A stretch of DNA of 37,435 nucleotides, from assembly GCA_963643175.1 (NCBI GenBank), contig CAVIJF010000017.1:1-37435 (forward strand), given 5' to 3'. A program made the translations under genes and the position numbers. Every line of letters starts with the position of its first letter. Within the stretch, counting starts at the first letter, position 1. The stretch comes from CAMEON01 sp963643175 (GTDB taxonomy: Bacteria > Bacillota > Clostridia > Oscillospirales > CAG-272). The notes beneath the pieces are model-generated. The model made no database searches. It was not told the origin of the DNA and worked only from the letters and a program-made list of their open reading frames with translations. This document shows positions 23,633 to 31,468 of the stretch, piece after piece.

Positions 23633-25021
23633 ATGCCGGATATGCCGAAAATGCCTGCCGCTTCCCACGGGGGAGAGCCTGCGGAGAGCAGGCGGCAGGG
23701 AGAGCATCCCGCGCACGGGAAACGCCGGAGCGAGTCGCTGTTTGCAGGGGGGTTTATCCTTTTGATGCTGGGGCTGGTCGCCTTTGCGGTGTACCAGTGT
23801 GCCCGGCACCTGACGGTGGATATCAATACGCTGCGTACACAGGAAATTACGGATACGGCGTACACCGACCTTGTGCTGTACCTGTTCCGCGACGAGGAGA
23901 CCGTGACCGCCGGGGGCGGGAACGTGTTCCTGTACGACGTCCGGGACGGGGAAAAGGTGGGAACTGGCAAGACGCTCGGCAGTGCGTACGTCACGATGGA
24001 CGGGGACGCGGCTGCGTCTCTCCAGACCCGGCTTGATCTGCTGAATACCCGCATCCGTCTGCTGGAGGACAGCGGGAGCAGTACGTCGGGCGCGACTGCC
24101 GCCCTGACTGAGGCGGAGCAGCAGTACCGCGCAGCCTTGGCGGCAGTCGCCTCCGGGAATCTGTCCGGTACGGCACAGCGCGGCGAGGCGCTGCTGGCGG
24201 CTCTGGACGCCTACCGCACACAGGCGGGGGGCGGCGGCAGCTCGGCAGGTGCCGCGGCGCTCCGGCAGGAGCGGGAAGCGCTGATTGCCGGACTGACCCG
24301 CGTCGGGGGACTGAGCGCCGCGCGTGCGGGCTGGTTCTGCTACACGGCGGACGGGCTGGAATCGGTCTTTACGCCTGCGCGTGCCCAGAGCATGACAGCC
24401 GATGAGTTCCGCGCCCTAATCGCGCAGGCGGACGGGGATCGGGAAACCGACACCTACGGCATTGCCGGCAAGCTGGTGTGCGGATCGCTGTGGTATGCCG
24501 GGGCACTGGTGCCGTCCGGGGACGCGGAACGCTTCGCGGTCGGCAAGACCTACCGGGTGTACTGCGGGGACGCCGCGGGGAGCACCCTGTCGCTGACCTG
24601 CGTGCGCAACGAGCCGGCGGGGGAGCAGGCACTGCTTGTGTTCAGTTCGCCGGATATGCCGGACGGCTTTGCCGACGGGCGGCGCGTGTCGGTGCAGGCG
24701 GTACTGGATACCGTGTCCGGATACCGCATCCCCTCCGGGGCGCTTGTCAGTCTGTCGTCTCCCACGACGGGAGAGGACGTGACGGGCGTGTACATTCTCA
24801 GCGGGAACCGGGTGGTGTTCCGCCGGGTGTGCGTGCTGGCGGAGCGGGACGGATACGTCATCGTGATGACATCGGGGCAGGCACAGGCGGCGCTGGAGGA
24901 TGAAACGGCTGACCCGGAGGTGCAGAGCGCGGTCGCGGCGGACGGCTGGTCGTTCCTGAAGCTGAACGACCGGATTATCACGGGCGGGCGCAACCTGTAC
25001 GAAGGGAAGGTCATTGCGTAA
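23633..25021 (+). CDS. HlyD-like membrane-anchored protein
   Basis: A 462-residue protein with a charged, cytosolic N-terminus, one membrane segment (about 36-56, LFAGGFILLMLGLVAFAVY) and a long extracytoplasmic part. Residues about 75-125 form a lipoyl/barrel-sandwich-like region (LYLFRDEETVTAGGGNVFLY), a coiled region follows (about 130-210), and the C-terminal half looks beta-rich. The layout is that of HlyD or membrane-fusion-protein relatives often found just before yggS-sepF in Clostridia. The ATG at 23633 lies 8 bases after GGAAGGGGG; a GTG two codons earlier is too close to it. No ABC or RND pump is nearby, so efflux is doubtful and an envelope or division role is inferred. Confidence 0.7.
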   Translation: MPDMPKMPAASHGGEPAESRRQGEHPAHGKRRSESLFAGGFILLMLGLVAFAVYQCARHLTVDINTLRTQEITDTAYTDLVLYLFRDEETVTAGGGNVFLYDVRDGEKVGTGKTLGSAYVTMDGDAAASLQTRLDLLNTRIRLLEDSGSSTSGATAALTEAEQQYRAALAAVASGNLSGTAQRGEALLAALDAYRTQAGGGGSSAGAAALRQEREALIAGLTRVGGLSAARAGWFCYTADGLESVFTPARAQSMTADEFRALIAQADGDRETDTYGIAGKLVCGSLWYAGALVPSGDAERFAVGKTYRVYCGDAAGSTLSLTCVRNEPAGEQALLVFSSPDMPDGFADGRRVSVQAVLDTVSGYRIPSGALVSLSSPTTGEDVTGVYILSGNRVVFRRVCVLAERDGYVIVMTSGQAQAALEDETADPEVQSAVAADGWSFLKLNDRIITGGRNLYEGKVIA

Positions 25022-25064
25022 ATAAAATATCAGCACTTTTCAGTTTGTGGAAGGGGGCGGGGGT

Positions 25065-25805
25065 ATGCCGGAAACGGACAGTACGGCACCGGTCGGATAC
25101 GGATACATCGACCGGAATCTCGCACGTGTGCGGGCGGACATTGCGGCGGCATGCCGGGAGGCGGGACGCGACCCGTCGGAGGTAACGCTTCTGGCGGCGG
25201 TCAAGAGTGCGGATGTCGGGGAAATCAATTACCTGCATCGGTGCTGCGGCGTGTGCTATGCCGGGGAAAACCGCGTTCAGCAGCTGACCGAACGGTATGA
25301 TCGGCTGGAACGCGATGGATTGCACCTGCATTTCATCGGAACACTGCAGACCAATAAGGTCAAGTATATCATAGATAAAGTGGATATGGTGGAGTCGCTG
25401 GACTCGCCCGGGCTTGCCGGGGAGCTGCAGCGGCAGGCGGAAAAGCACGGCAGATGCATCGACGTGCTGATTGAAATCAACATCGGGCGCGAGCCTGCCA
25501 AGAGCGGCATTCTGCCGGAGAACGCGGCGGATTTCGTGCGTGCGGTGTGCGGCGGGTACGACCGGCTGCGCCTGCGCGGGTTCATGACCATGGCACCCAA
25601 GGGGGACGAGGCGTCCTACCGCCGGCTGTTCGGCGAAATGCGCCGGCTGTCGGAGTCGCTCTGGGCACTGACGCCGGAGCGGGATCAGCCGATGGTGCTG
25701 TCCATGGGTATGTCGGACAGCTACCGGTATGCCGTAGCCGAGGGGGCGACGCTGGTACGGGTCGGCCGGGCGCTGTTTGCACACGGGGACGGCGAAACCG
25801 GATAA
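25065..25805 (+). CDS. YggS-family pyridoxal phosphate homeostasis protein
   Basis: A 246-residue PLP-binding protein (YggS/YlmE/PROSC, alanine racemase N-terminal-like barrel). The PLP lysine is Lys47 in TLLAAVKSAD. Further hallmarks are GENRVQQL, HFIGTLQTNKVKYI, IEINIGREPAKSGI and the phosphate site SMGMSDSYRYAVAEGATLVRVG. AAGGGGGCGGGGG before the ATG sets the start. The family balances free PLP and has no known catalytic activity. It sits before sepF, as is standard in Gram-positive division clusters. Confidence 0.94.
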   Translation: MPETDSTAPVGYGYIDRNLARVRADIAAACREAGRDPSEVTLLAAVKSADVGEINYLHRCCGVCYAGENRVQQLTERYDRLERDGLHLHFIGTLQTNKVKYIIDKVDMVESLDSPGLAGELQRQAEKHGRCIDVLIEINIGREPAKSGILPENAADFVRAVCGGYDRLRLRGFMTMAPKGDEASYRRLFGEMRRLSESLWALTPERDQPMVLSMGMSDSYRYAVAEGATLVRVGRALFAHGDGETG

Positions 25806-25844
25806 CGGAAGTACAATATCAAATATACAGGAGAGGAAAGCATT

Positions 25845-26705
25845 ATGTCAGTCAAGGATTTGTTTAAAAAGTTCAGCGAGCCGGAGGATATCGACGACCG
25901 CGATGATCTGTATGACTCCTACGAGGAGGATGACCGTGCGGAGGACGACGGCTACCGCGATTCCCGCGATCGCCGCAACAGCAGAGAGGATACGTACCGC
26001 GAGGAGCGCCGCCCGGACGGCGCCAGAGCGCGCCGCGCGGAGGATGACGGCTACCGTGACGAGCGGCGCCGCCCGGCGGAGCGTCCGCGTTACAGTTCGG
26101 ACGATGAGGGATACGGGTACGAGGACGACAGCCGCCGTCAGCCCCGTTACAGCAGCGACGAGGAGAGCGGGGACGGCTACTATGCCGGTTCCGGCAGCCG
26201 GAGCACCGGTCGCCGCGCCCGTCCGGCGGACGGATACGACCGGCAGGACAGCGTTCCGGACGGTGCGGACGGGTACGAAGGCGCTCCGTACTACGAGGGA
26301 AACCGGGTCGGCAGCCGCACGGTGCGCGGCGCTGTCGCGGCACCGGTTGCGGAGCCGGAGCCTGTCAGCGCGGCGCCGGCGTGCTTCCTGCCGGAATCCT
26401 ACCGCGAGAAGCGGGAGGAGATTGCGGCGTGCCTGCGTGACGGACAGACCGTGCTGATTGATGTCAGCCGCATGGAGAAGGACGACATTGCCCACATGAT
26501 TGATTTCCTTGTCGGTGTGTCGCTGGCACTGCGTGCCGAGCTGTTCCGGCTGGCGGACTACAATGTCATTGCCTTGACGCCGGAGGGCACCGAGGCGGAC
26601 ACCGCCGCCCTGCTGGACGCGCTGAAGGAGTATGAGGACAGCCTGCCGCAGGAGGACGAAGCGGCGGACGCTGACGATGCCCCGGCGGATTCCGCCGAAG
26701 TTTAA
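25845..26705 (+). CDS. sepF: Cell division protein SepF with long charged linker
   Basis: A 286-residue SepF, which binds FtsZ and anchors it to the membrane. The N-terminus MSVKDLFKKF is an amphipathic membrane-targeting helix. A linker of about 170 residues follows, very rich in Asp, Glu, Arg and Tyr, with repeats such as EDDGYRD (twice) and PRYSSD (twice). The SepF core is at about 190-270: YREKREEIAACLRDGQTVLI, DVSRMEKDDIAHMIDFLVGV and ALRAELFRLADYNVIALTPEG. Typical SepF proteins are about 150 residues, so this one is long because of the linker. An acidic tail ends the protein. GAGAGGAAAG precedes the ATG. Confidence 0.93.
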   Translation: MSVKDLFKKFSEPEDIDDRDDLYDSYEEDDRAEDDGYRDSRDRRNSREDTYREERRPDGARARRAEDDGYRDERRRPAERPRYSSDDEGYGYEDDSRRQPRYSSDEESGDGYYAGSGSRSTGRRARPADGYDRQDSVPDGADGYEGAPYYEGNRVGSRTVRGAVAAPVAEPEPVSAAPACFLPESYREKREEIAACLRDGQTVLIDVSRMEKDDIAHMIDFLVGVSLALRAELFRLADYNVIALTPEGTEADTAALLDALKEYEDSLPQEDEAADADDAPADSAEV

Positions 26706-26717
26706 GATACACCGACT

Positions 26718-26996
26718 GTGTACGGAGTGGTCTATTTCTTCACGCGGCTGCTGGTTTTATTCCTGACGGTGATTTCGGTCGCCCTGTTGGCGCGCGTGAT
26801 TCTCAGCTGGTTTGAAAGTGAGGGAGCCTCTCCGATTTCCTCCCTGCTTGTTCTGATAACCGAGCCACTGATTCTGCCCGTCCGGCGCCTGTGCGACCGG
26901 TTCGGGTGGTTTCAGGGGATTCCGGTGGATATGCCGTTTCTGCTAACCGCGCTGCTTGTCGGTTTCCTGACGACCCTTCTGAGGGCGCTGATCTGA
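26718..26996 (+). CDS. YggT-family membrane protein
   Basis: A 92-residue protein with two hydrophobic segments (about 4-28 and 70-92) joined by the family core ARVILSWFESEGASPI and ITEPLILPVRRL. YggT proteins sit in the membrane and are linked to division or osmotic tolerance; their activity is unknown. The GTG start at 26718 gives the family's normal length, but it has no clear ribosome site, so translation may depend on read-through from sepF 12 bases upstream; a second GTG at 26727 is an alternative. Its stop overlaps the ylmH start by one base. Confidence 0.85.
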   Translation: MYGVVYFFTRLLVLFLTVISVALLARVILSWFESEGASPISSLLVLITEPLILPVRRLCDRFGWFQGIPVDMPFLLTALLVGFLTTLLRALI

Positions 26997-27868
26997 TGGA
27001 ACCGCGCCGGGAGAGAGTCAATGCGCCGGATGAGGGCATCCGGGCGCTGTATGCCCGTATAGACGATCTGTGCGTGCAGGCGGGGCAGGGCACCGCGGCG
27101 GTGACGCCTTTCCTGACCCCGCGGGAGGCAAAGTACGCCCGGCAGTACCTGTCCGGGCGGTTGCGTGCGGGGCTTGCCCTGCTTTGGGGCGGCTATCCGG
27201 ATGCCGAGCGGGTGCGGGTCTTTCTGCTGCCGGACTATCTGGAGGGCCTGCTGCCCGTCGGTGGGGACGGCGGCGGGGACAGTGTGCCGCCGGCTGACCT
27301 TCTGCGGGCAGCCGGGTTCGATGACCTTGCGGAGGACGCGGCGGGGCAGACCGCCGCGCTTTCGGTTCGCGGCTCCGGCTTCCGGACGCTGACCCACCGG
27401 GACTACATGGGCGCGGTGCTGGGCACGGGGCTGGAGCGCGACGCCGTGGGCGATATTCTCAGTGCGGACGGGCAGAGCGCCCTCCTGTTCTGCGAGCGCC
27501 GCGTGGCGGAGTACCTGTGCGAAACCCTGCGCCGGGTCGGCTCCGACGCGGTGCGCCTGCACATCGAGGCGCCGGACGGGATAAAAATCCCGCCGCGCGC
27601 GACGGTTCCCATGCAGGATACCGTGGCTTCGGAGCGGCTGGACTGCGTGGTCGCCGCGCTGTGCAACCTGCCGCGCGAGCGTGCGCAGAGCGCCGTCCGC
27701 GAGGGACTGTGCGAGCTGGATTATGAGTGCGTCCGGGACTGCGACCGGACGGTTGAGCCGCCCGCCGTCCTGTCCGTGCGCGGGTACGGCAAATTCCGCG
27801 TGCTGTGCTTCGGCGGGGAGAACCGCCGGGGACGCCTCCGGCTGACTGCCGAAAAATTTACCGGATAA
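26996..27868 (+). CDS. YlmH-like S4-domain RNA-binding protein
   Basis: A 290-residue protein of the YlmH family. The N-terminal part contains LTPREAKYARQYL, and the middle has LTHRDYMGAVLGTGLERDAVGDI, a family hallmark. The C-terminal S4 RNA-binding domain (about 200-265) reads VASERLDCVVAALCNLPRERA. YlmH binds ribosomes or peptidyl-tRNA complexes in ribosome rescue in Bacillus; a division link was proposed from its gene context. The ATG overlaps the yggT stop. In most relatives divIVA comes next, but here ileS follows after 48 bases. Confidence 0.9.
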   Translation: MEPRRERVNAPDEGIRALYARIDDLCVQAGQGTAAVTPFLTPREAKYARQYLSGRLRAGLALLWGGYPDAERVRVFLLPDYLEGLLPVGGDGGGDSVPPADLLRAAGFDDLAEDAAGQTAALSVRGSGFRTLTHRDYMGAVLGTGLERDAVGDILSADGQSALLFCERRVAEYLCETLRRVGSDAVRLHIEAPDGIKIPPRATVPMQDTVASERLDCVVAALCNLPRERAQSAVREGLCELDYECVRDCDRTVEPPAVLSVRGYGKFRVLCFGGENRRGRLRLTAEKFTG

Positions 27869-27916
27869 ATCAGTGTTCCCCTATCTTACAAACGACAAAG
27901 GAGTACCCAAGATACG

Positions 27917-30721
27917 ATGGCTACCGATTTCACCAACACCCTGAACCTGCCCGCAACCGATTTTTCCATGCGGGCGAACCTGCCTGCCCGCGAGCCGGAG
28001 ACGCTTGCCTACTGGCAGCAGATCGGACTGTACCGGCTCATGTTAGAGAACGCCGCTGGAAAGCCCACCTTTGAGCTGCACGACGGACCCCCCTTCTCCA
28101 ACGGCAACATCCACATGGGGACGGCGCTCAACAAGATTCTCAAGGATTTTATCAACAAGTCCAAGACCATGGAGGGGTACCGCGTTCCTTACATTCCCGG
28201 CTGGGATAACCACGGTATGCCCATCGAGTCGGCTATCATCAAGCAGAACAAGCTGGATCGCCGCAAAATGACCATTCCGGAGTTCCGCTCCGCTTGCCAT
28301 AAATTCGCGCAGAAGTACGTGGACGTGCAGAAAGGGCAGTTTGTCCGGCTGGGCGTCAGCGGCGACTGGGAGCACCCCTACCTGACCATGAACCCTGGCT
28401 TTGAGGCGCGGGAGGTCAGGGTATTCGGGGAGATGTACCGCAAGGGAACCATCTACAAGGGCATGAAGCCGGTGTACTGGTGCCCCAAGTGCGAAACGGC
28501 GCTGGCAGAGGCGGAGATTGAGTACAAGACCGACGCCTGCACCTCCATTTACGTCAAGTTCCGCGTCCGGGACGACATCGACGGGCGCATCGCGCAGTAC
28601 GCGCCGCTTGCCGATACCTACTTCATCATCTGGACGACCACGACGTGGACACTGCCCGGCAACCTTGCCATCGCCCTCAACCCGAACGAGACGTATGTGC
28701 TGGTCAGGGCGTCCGACGGGTGCAACTATATCGTCGCCGAGGCGCTGTGCGAAAAGACCATGCAGGCGGGCGGCGTGGAGGTCTGTGAGACGCTGGCAAG
28801 CTGGAAGGGAAGCGAGCTGGAGTCCGTCCGTGCCGCACACCCGTTCCTGGATCGCGACAGCGTGATTCTGCTGGCGGATTACGTGACCATGGATTCCGGT
28901 ACCGGCTGCGTACACACCGCGCCCGGCTTCGGTGCGGATGACTTCCTGACCTGCAAGCGCTACGGTATGGACATCATCGTGCCGGTGGACGACCGCGGCA
29001 GACAGACCGCGGATGCCGGAAAGTACGCGGGGCTGTTCTATGCCGATTCCAATGCGGTCATTCTGGAGGACATGAAGCAGTCCGGGGCACTGTTTGCCGC
29101 CGAGGACATGACGCACGAGTACCCGCACTGCTGGCGCTGCAAGAGCCCGATTATCTTCCGTGCGACGCCGCAGTGGTTCTGCTCGGTGGATGCCTTCAAG
29201 GATGAGGCGGTCGAGGCGTGCCACCGGGTGCGCTGGCTGCCCGCATGGGGCGAGGAGCGCATGATCCAGATGGTGCGGGAGCGCGCCGACTGGTGCATCT
29301 CGCGTCAGCGCCACTGGGGACTGCCGATTCCCGTATTCTACTGCGACAGCTGCGGCAAGCCGGTCTGCACCGGGGAAACGATTGACCGCGTGTCCGGACT
29401 GTTCGCACAGCACGGCTCCAACTGCTGGTTTGAGATGGAGGCGTCCGAGCTGCTGCCGGAGGGCTTTGCCTGCCCGCACTGCGGCGGTCACGGCTTCACC
29501 AAGGAGACAAACACGCTGGACGGCTGGTTCGACTCCGGTTCCACGCACTTTGCCGTTCTGGAAGATCATCAGGACGACGGGATGGTCTGGCCTGCCGATA
29601 TGTACCTGGAGGGCGGCGACCAGTTCCGCGGCTGGTTCCAGTCGTCCCTGCTGACTGCCGTCGGCGCCAAGGGACAGGGTGCGCCCTATCGTGAGGTGCT
29701 GACGCACGGCTGGGTTGTGGACGGCGAGGGTCGCACCATGCACAAGTCGCTGGGCAACGGCGTCGATCCGGACGATATGGTCCGGAAGTACGGCGCGGAC
29801 ATCGTTCGCCTGTGGGCGGCGTCCAGCGATTACCACGCCGATGTCCGCTGCTCGGATGCCATCTTCCGTCAGCTGTCCGAGACTTACCGCAAGATCCGCA
29901 ATACCGCACGCATTCTGCTTGCCAATCTGGGCGATTTCAACCCGGACACCGACGCGGTGCCGGCAGAGCGCCTGCATGACATCGACAAGTGGATTCTGTC
30001 CCGCCTGAACGGCCTCATCCGGGTCTGCCGCGCGGGCTATGACGGCTATGAGTTCCATACCGTGACCCACGCCGTCAGCAATTTCTGCACCAACGAGCTG
30101 TCCAAGCTGTATGTGGACATCACCAAGGACAGACTGTACACCGAGGGCAAAACTTCGGAGGAGCGCCGGTGCGCCCAGACTGCCATGTACACCGTGGTGT
30201 CGGCGCTGACCCGCCTGATTGCGCCCATCCTTGCCTTCACTGCCGAGGAAATCTGGCAGCATATGCCGCACCGGGCGGGTGAGAAAACCGAGAGCGTCTT
30301 CCTCAACCCCCTGCCGGAGGAAAACGGCGCGTATGCCTTCCCGGAGCTGACCGCACAGTGGGATCGGCTGTTCGCTCTGCGTGACGGCGTTATGAAGGCG
30401 CTGGAGCTGGCGCGTGCGGACAAGATGATCGGTAAGTCGCTGGATGCCAAGGTCACGGTTTATACGACCGACGAGGCGCGTGCCGCCCTGCTGGAGTCCT
30501 TCTCCGGTACGCTGAACCTGATTTTCATCACCTCGCAGGCAACTGTCGTGCGGGGCGAGGCGCCGGAGGGCGCCTATACGGATCCCGACACCGGCGTGTC
30601 GGTTCTGGTGGAGCCTGCCGACGGGCGCAAGTGCGACCGCTGCTGGACCTTCGTTACGGACGGCACTGAGGTCGGCGAGGGCTACCTCTGCCCGCGCTGC
30701 CGTCGCGTGGTGGGCTGCTGA
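27917..30721 (+). CDS. ileS: Isoleucyl-tRNA synthetase
   Basis: A 934-residue class I synthetase. The HIGH-type motif is PPFSNGNIHMGTALN near residues 57-71, and the second signature, normally KMSKS, reads TMHKS at 607-611 followed by LGNGVDPDD. The editing domain lies between them (WTTTTWTLPGNLAIA is its conserved Thr-rich part). The C-terminal zinc motif CDRCW...CPRC is at about 912-930. The length matches bacterial type IleS. AAAGGAG precedes the ATG by about 13 bases. No T-box leader fits in the 48-base gap, so it is not regulated by that means here. It starts the ileS-lspA-rluD run, a common Gram-positive and proteobacterial order. Confidence 0.96.
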   Translation: MATDFTNTLNLPATDFSMRANLPAREPETLAYWQQIGLYRLMLENAAGKPTFELHDGPPFSNGNIHMGTALNKILKDFINKSKTMEGYRVPYIPGWDNHGMPIESAIIKQNKLDRRKMTIPEFRSACHKFAQKYVDVQKGQFVRLGVSGDWEHPYLTMNPGFEAREVRVFGEMYRKGTIYKGMKPVYWCPKCETALAEAEIEYKTDACTSIYVKFRVRDDIDGRIAQYAPLADTYFIIWTTTTWTLPGNLAIALNPNETYVLVRASDGCNYIVAEALCEKTMQAGGVEVCETLASWKGSELESVRAAHPFLDRDSVILLADYVTMDSGTGCVHTAPGFGADDFLTCKRYGMDIIVPVDDRGRQTADAGKYAGLFYADSNAVILEDMKQSGALFAAEDMTHEYPHCWRCKSPIIFRATPQWFCSVDAFKDEAVEACHRVRWLPAWGEERMIQMVRERADWCISRQRHWGLPIPVFYCDSCGKPVCTGETIDRVSGLFAQHGSNCWFEMEASELLPEGFACPHCGGHGFTKETNTLDGWFDSGSTHFAVLEDHQDDGMVWPADMYLEGGDQFRGWFQSSLLTAVGAKGQGAPYREVLTHGWVVDGEGRTMHKSLGNGVDPDDMVRKYGADIVRLWAASSDYHADVRCSDAIFRQLSETYRKIRNTARILLANLGDFNPDTDAVPAERLHDIDKWILSRLNGLIRVCRAGYDGYEFHTVTHAVSNFCTNELSKLYVDITKDRLYTEGKTSEERRCAQTAMYTVVSALTRLIAPILAFTAEEIWQHMPHRAGEKTESVFLNPLPEENGAYAFPELTAQWDRLFALRDGVMKALELARADKMIGKSLDAKVTVYTTDEARAALLESFSGTLNLIFITSQATVVRGEAPEGAYTDPDTGVSVLVEPADGRKCDRCWTFVTDGTEVGEGYLCPRCRRVVGC

Positions 30722-30790
30722 TTCCGTCCTGCTATGGGGGCGCTGATTGATCCGGCAGTACATCCGCTGAATCGGTGCTTCCCTGCATTA

Positions 30791-30840
30791 CCGCTGCCAC
30801 CGGGGAGACAGGAGGACTTCTCCCGCCTCCCCGGTGGCGG
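30791..30840 (+). promoter_or_regulatory. Strong hairpin just upstream of lspA
   Basis: GCCACCGGGGAG (30796-30807) pairs perfectly with CTCCCCGGTGGC (30827-30838), and flanking bases extend the stem. No T-run follows; the lspA ribosome site starts about 10 bases later. It could slow translation or protect the lspA-rluD message after ileS. Confidence 0.6.
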
Positions 30841-30865
30841 CTTCATGAAAGGAAACCCTTTGCCT

Positions 30866-31468
30866 ATGGCGACTTTTATCTGGTTCTGCGTGGCGGCTGT
30901 CGTCGTGTTTCTCGACCAGCTCAGCAAGTACCTGACCGTGCTGTACCTCAAGCCGGTCGGCACGTACCCCATTATACAGGATGCGCTGCACCTGACGTAT
31001 GTGGAGAACCGGGGCGCGGCGTTCGGAATGCTGGCGGACAGCCGGTGGGTGTTCATGGCAGTGTCGGCGGTTGCCATCGTGGCGCTGTCGGTCTACCTGA
31101 TTCACCGGAAGCCGCAGAGCCGCCTGCTCTGCCTGTCGCTGGCGTTCGTCATCGGCGGCGGCGTAGGCAATATGATTGACCGCGTGGCGCTGGGCTACGT
31201 GGTGGATATGATCGACTTCCGGCTGATTCACTTCGCGGTGTTCAACGTAGCGGATTCCTTCGTGTGCGTCGGCGCCGGAATGCTGATGCTGTACCTGATT
31301 CTGTCCATGCGCCGGGAGATGCTGGCGGAGCGTGCGGCGGCGTCCGCCGAACCGCAGGAGCCGGCGGCGGACGCGCAGCCGGATGCGCAGCAAGATGCGG
31401 CAGTTCCGGACGGGGAGCAGTCCGACGAGACCGGGCACTCCGCCCCCGACCTCCCGCCGGACGCATGA
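30866..31468 (+). CDS. lspA: Lipoprotein signal peptidase II
   Basis: A 200-residue inner-membrane aspartyl protease that cleaves signal peptides of lipid-modified prolipoproteins, such as the two binding proteins in this window. Four membrane segments are visible. Conserved motifs are VFLDQLSK, VENRGAAFGM (about 46-55), GNMIDRV (Asp105), VVDMIDF and FNVADSF (Asp130), which supply the catalytic Asp pair. The catalytic part ends near residue 155; an extra tail of about 45 residues, rich in Ala, Glu, Gln and Asp, is unusual. The start at 30866 is chosen for the normal N-terminus; an in-frame ATG at 30845 is the alternative. It overlaps rluD by four bases. Confidence 0.92.
   Translation: MATFIWFCVAAVVVFLDQLSKYLTVLYLKPVGTYPIIQDALHLTYVENRGAAFGMLADSRWVFMAVSAVAIVALSVYLIHRKPQSRLLCLSLAFVIGGGVGNMIDRVALGYVVDMIDFRLIHFAVFNVADSFVCVGAGMLMLYLILSMRREMLAERAAASAEPQEPAADAQPDAQQDAAVPDGEQSDETGHSAPDLPPDA

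Noticed and set aside
23633..25021. Efflux pump adaptor
   Set aside because: The fold resembles HlyD, but no ABC, RND or MFS pump gene is in the surrounding 10 kb, so an export function was not assigned.
27869..27916. T-box riboswitch before ileS
   Set aside because: The gap is only 48 bases, too short for a T-box leader, and no T-box consensus or terminator is present.
28043..30763. Very long open frame on - strand, opposite ileS
   Set aside because: It is the antisense shadow of a complete ileS gene in GC-rich DNA; its product has no family likeness and no ribosome site, while the + frame has all IleS motifs.
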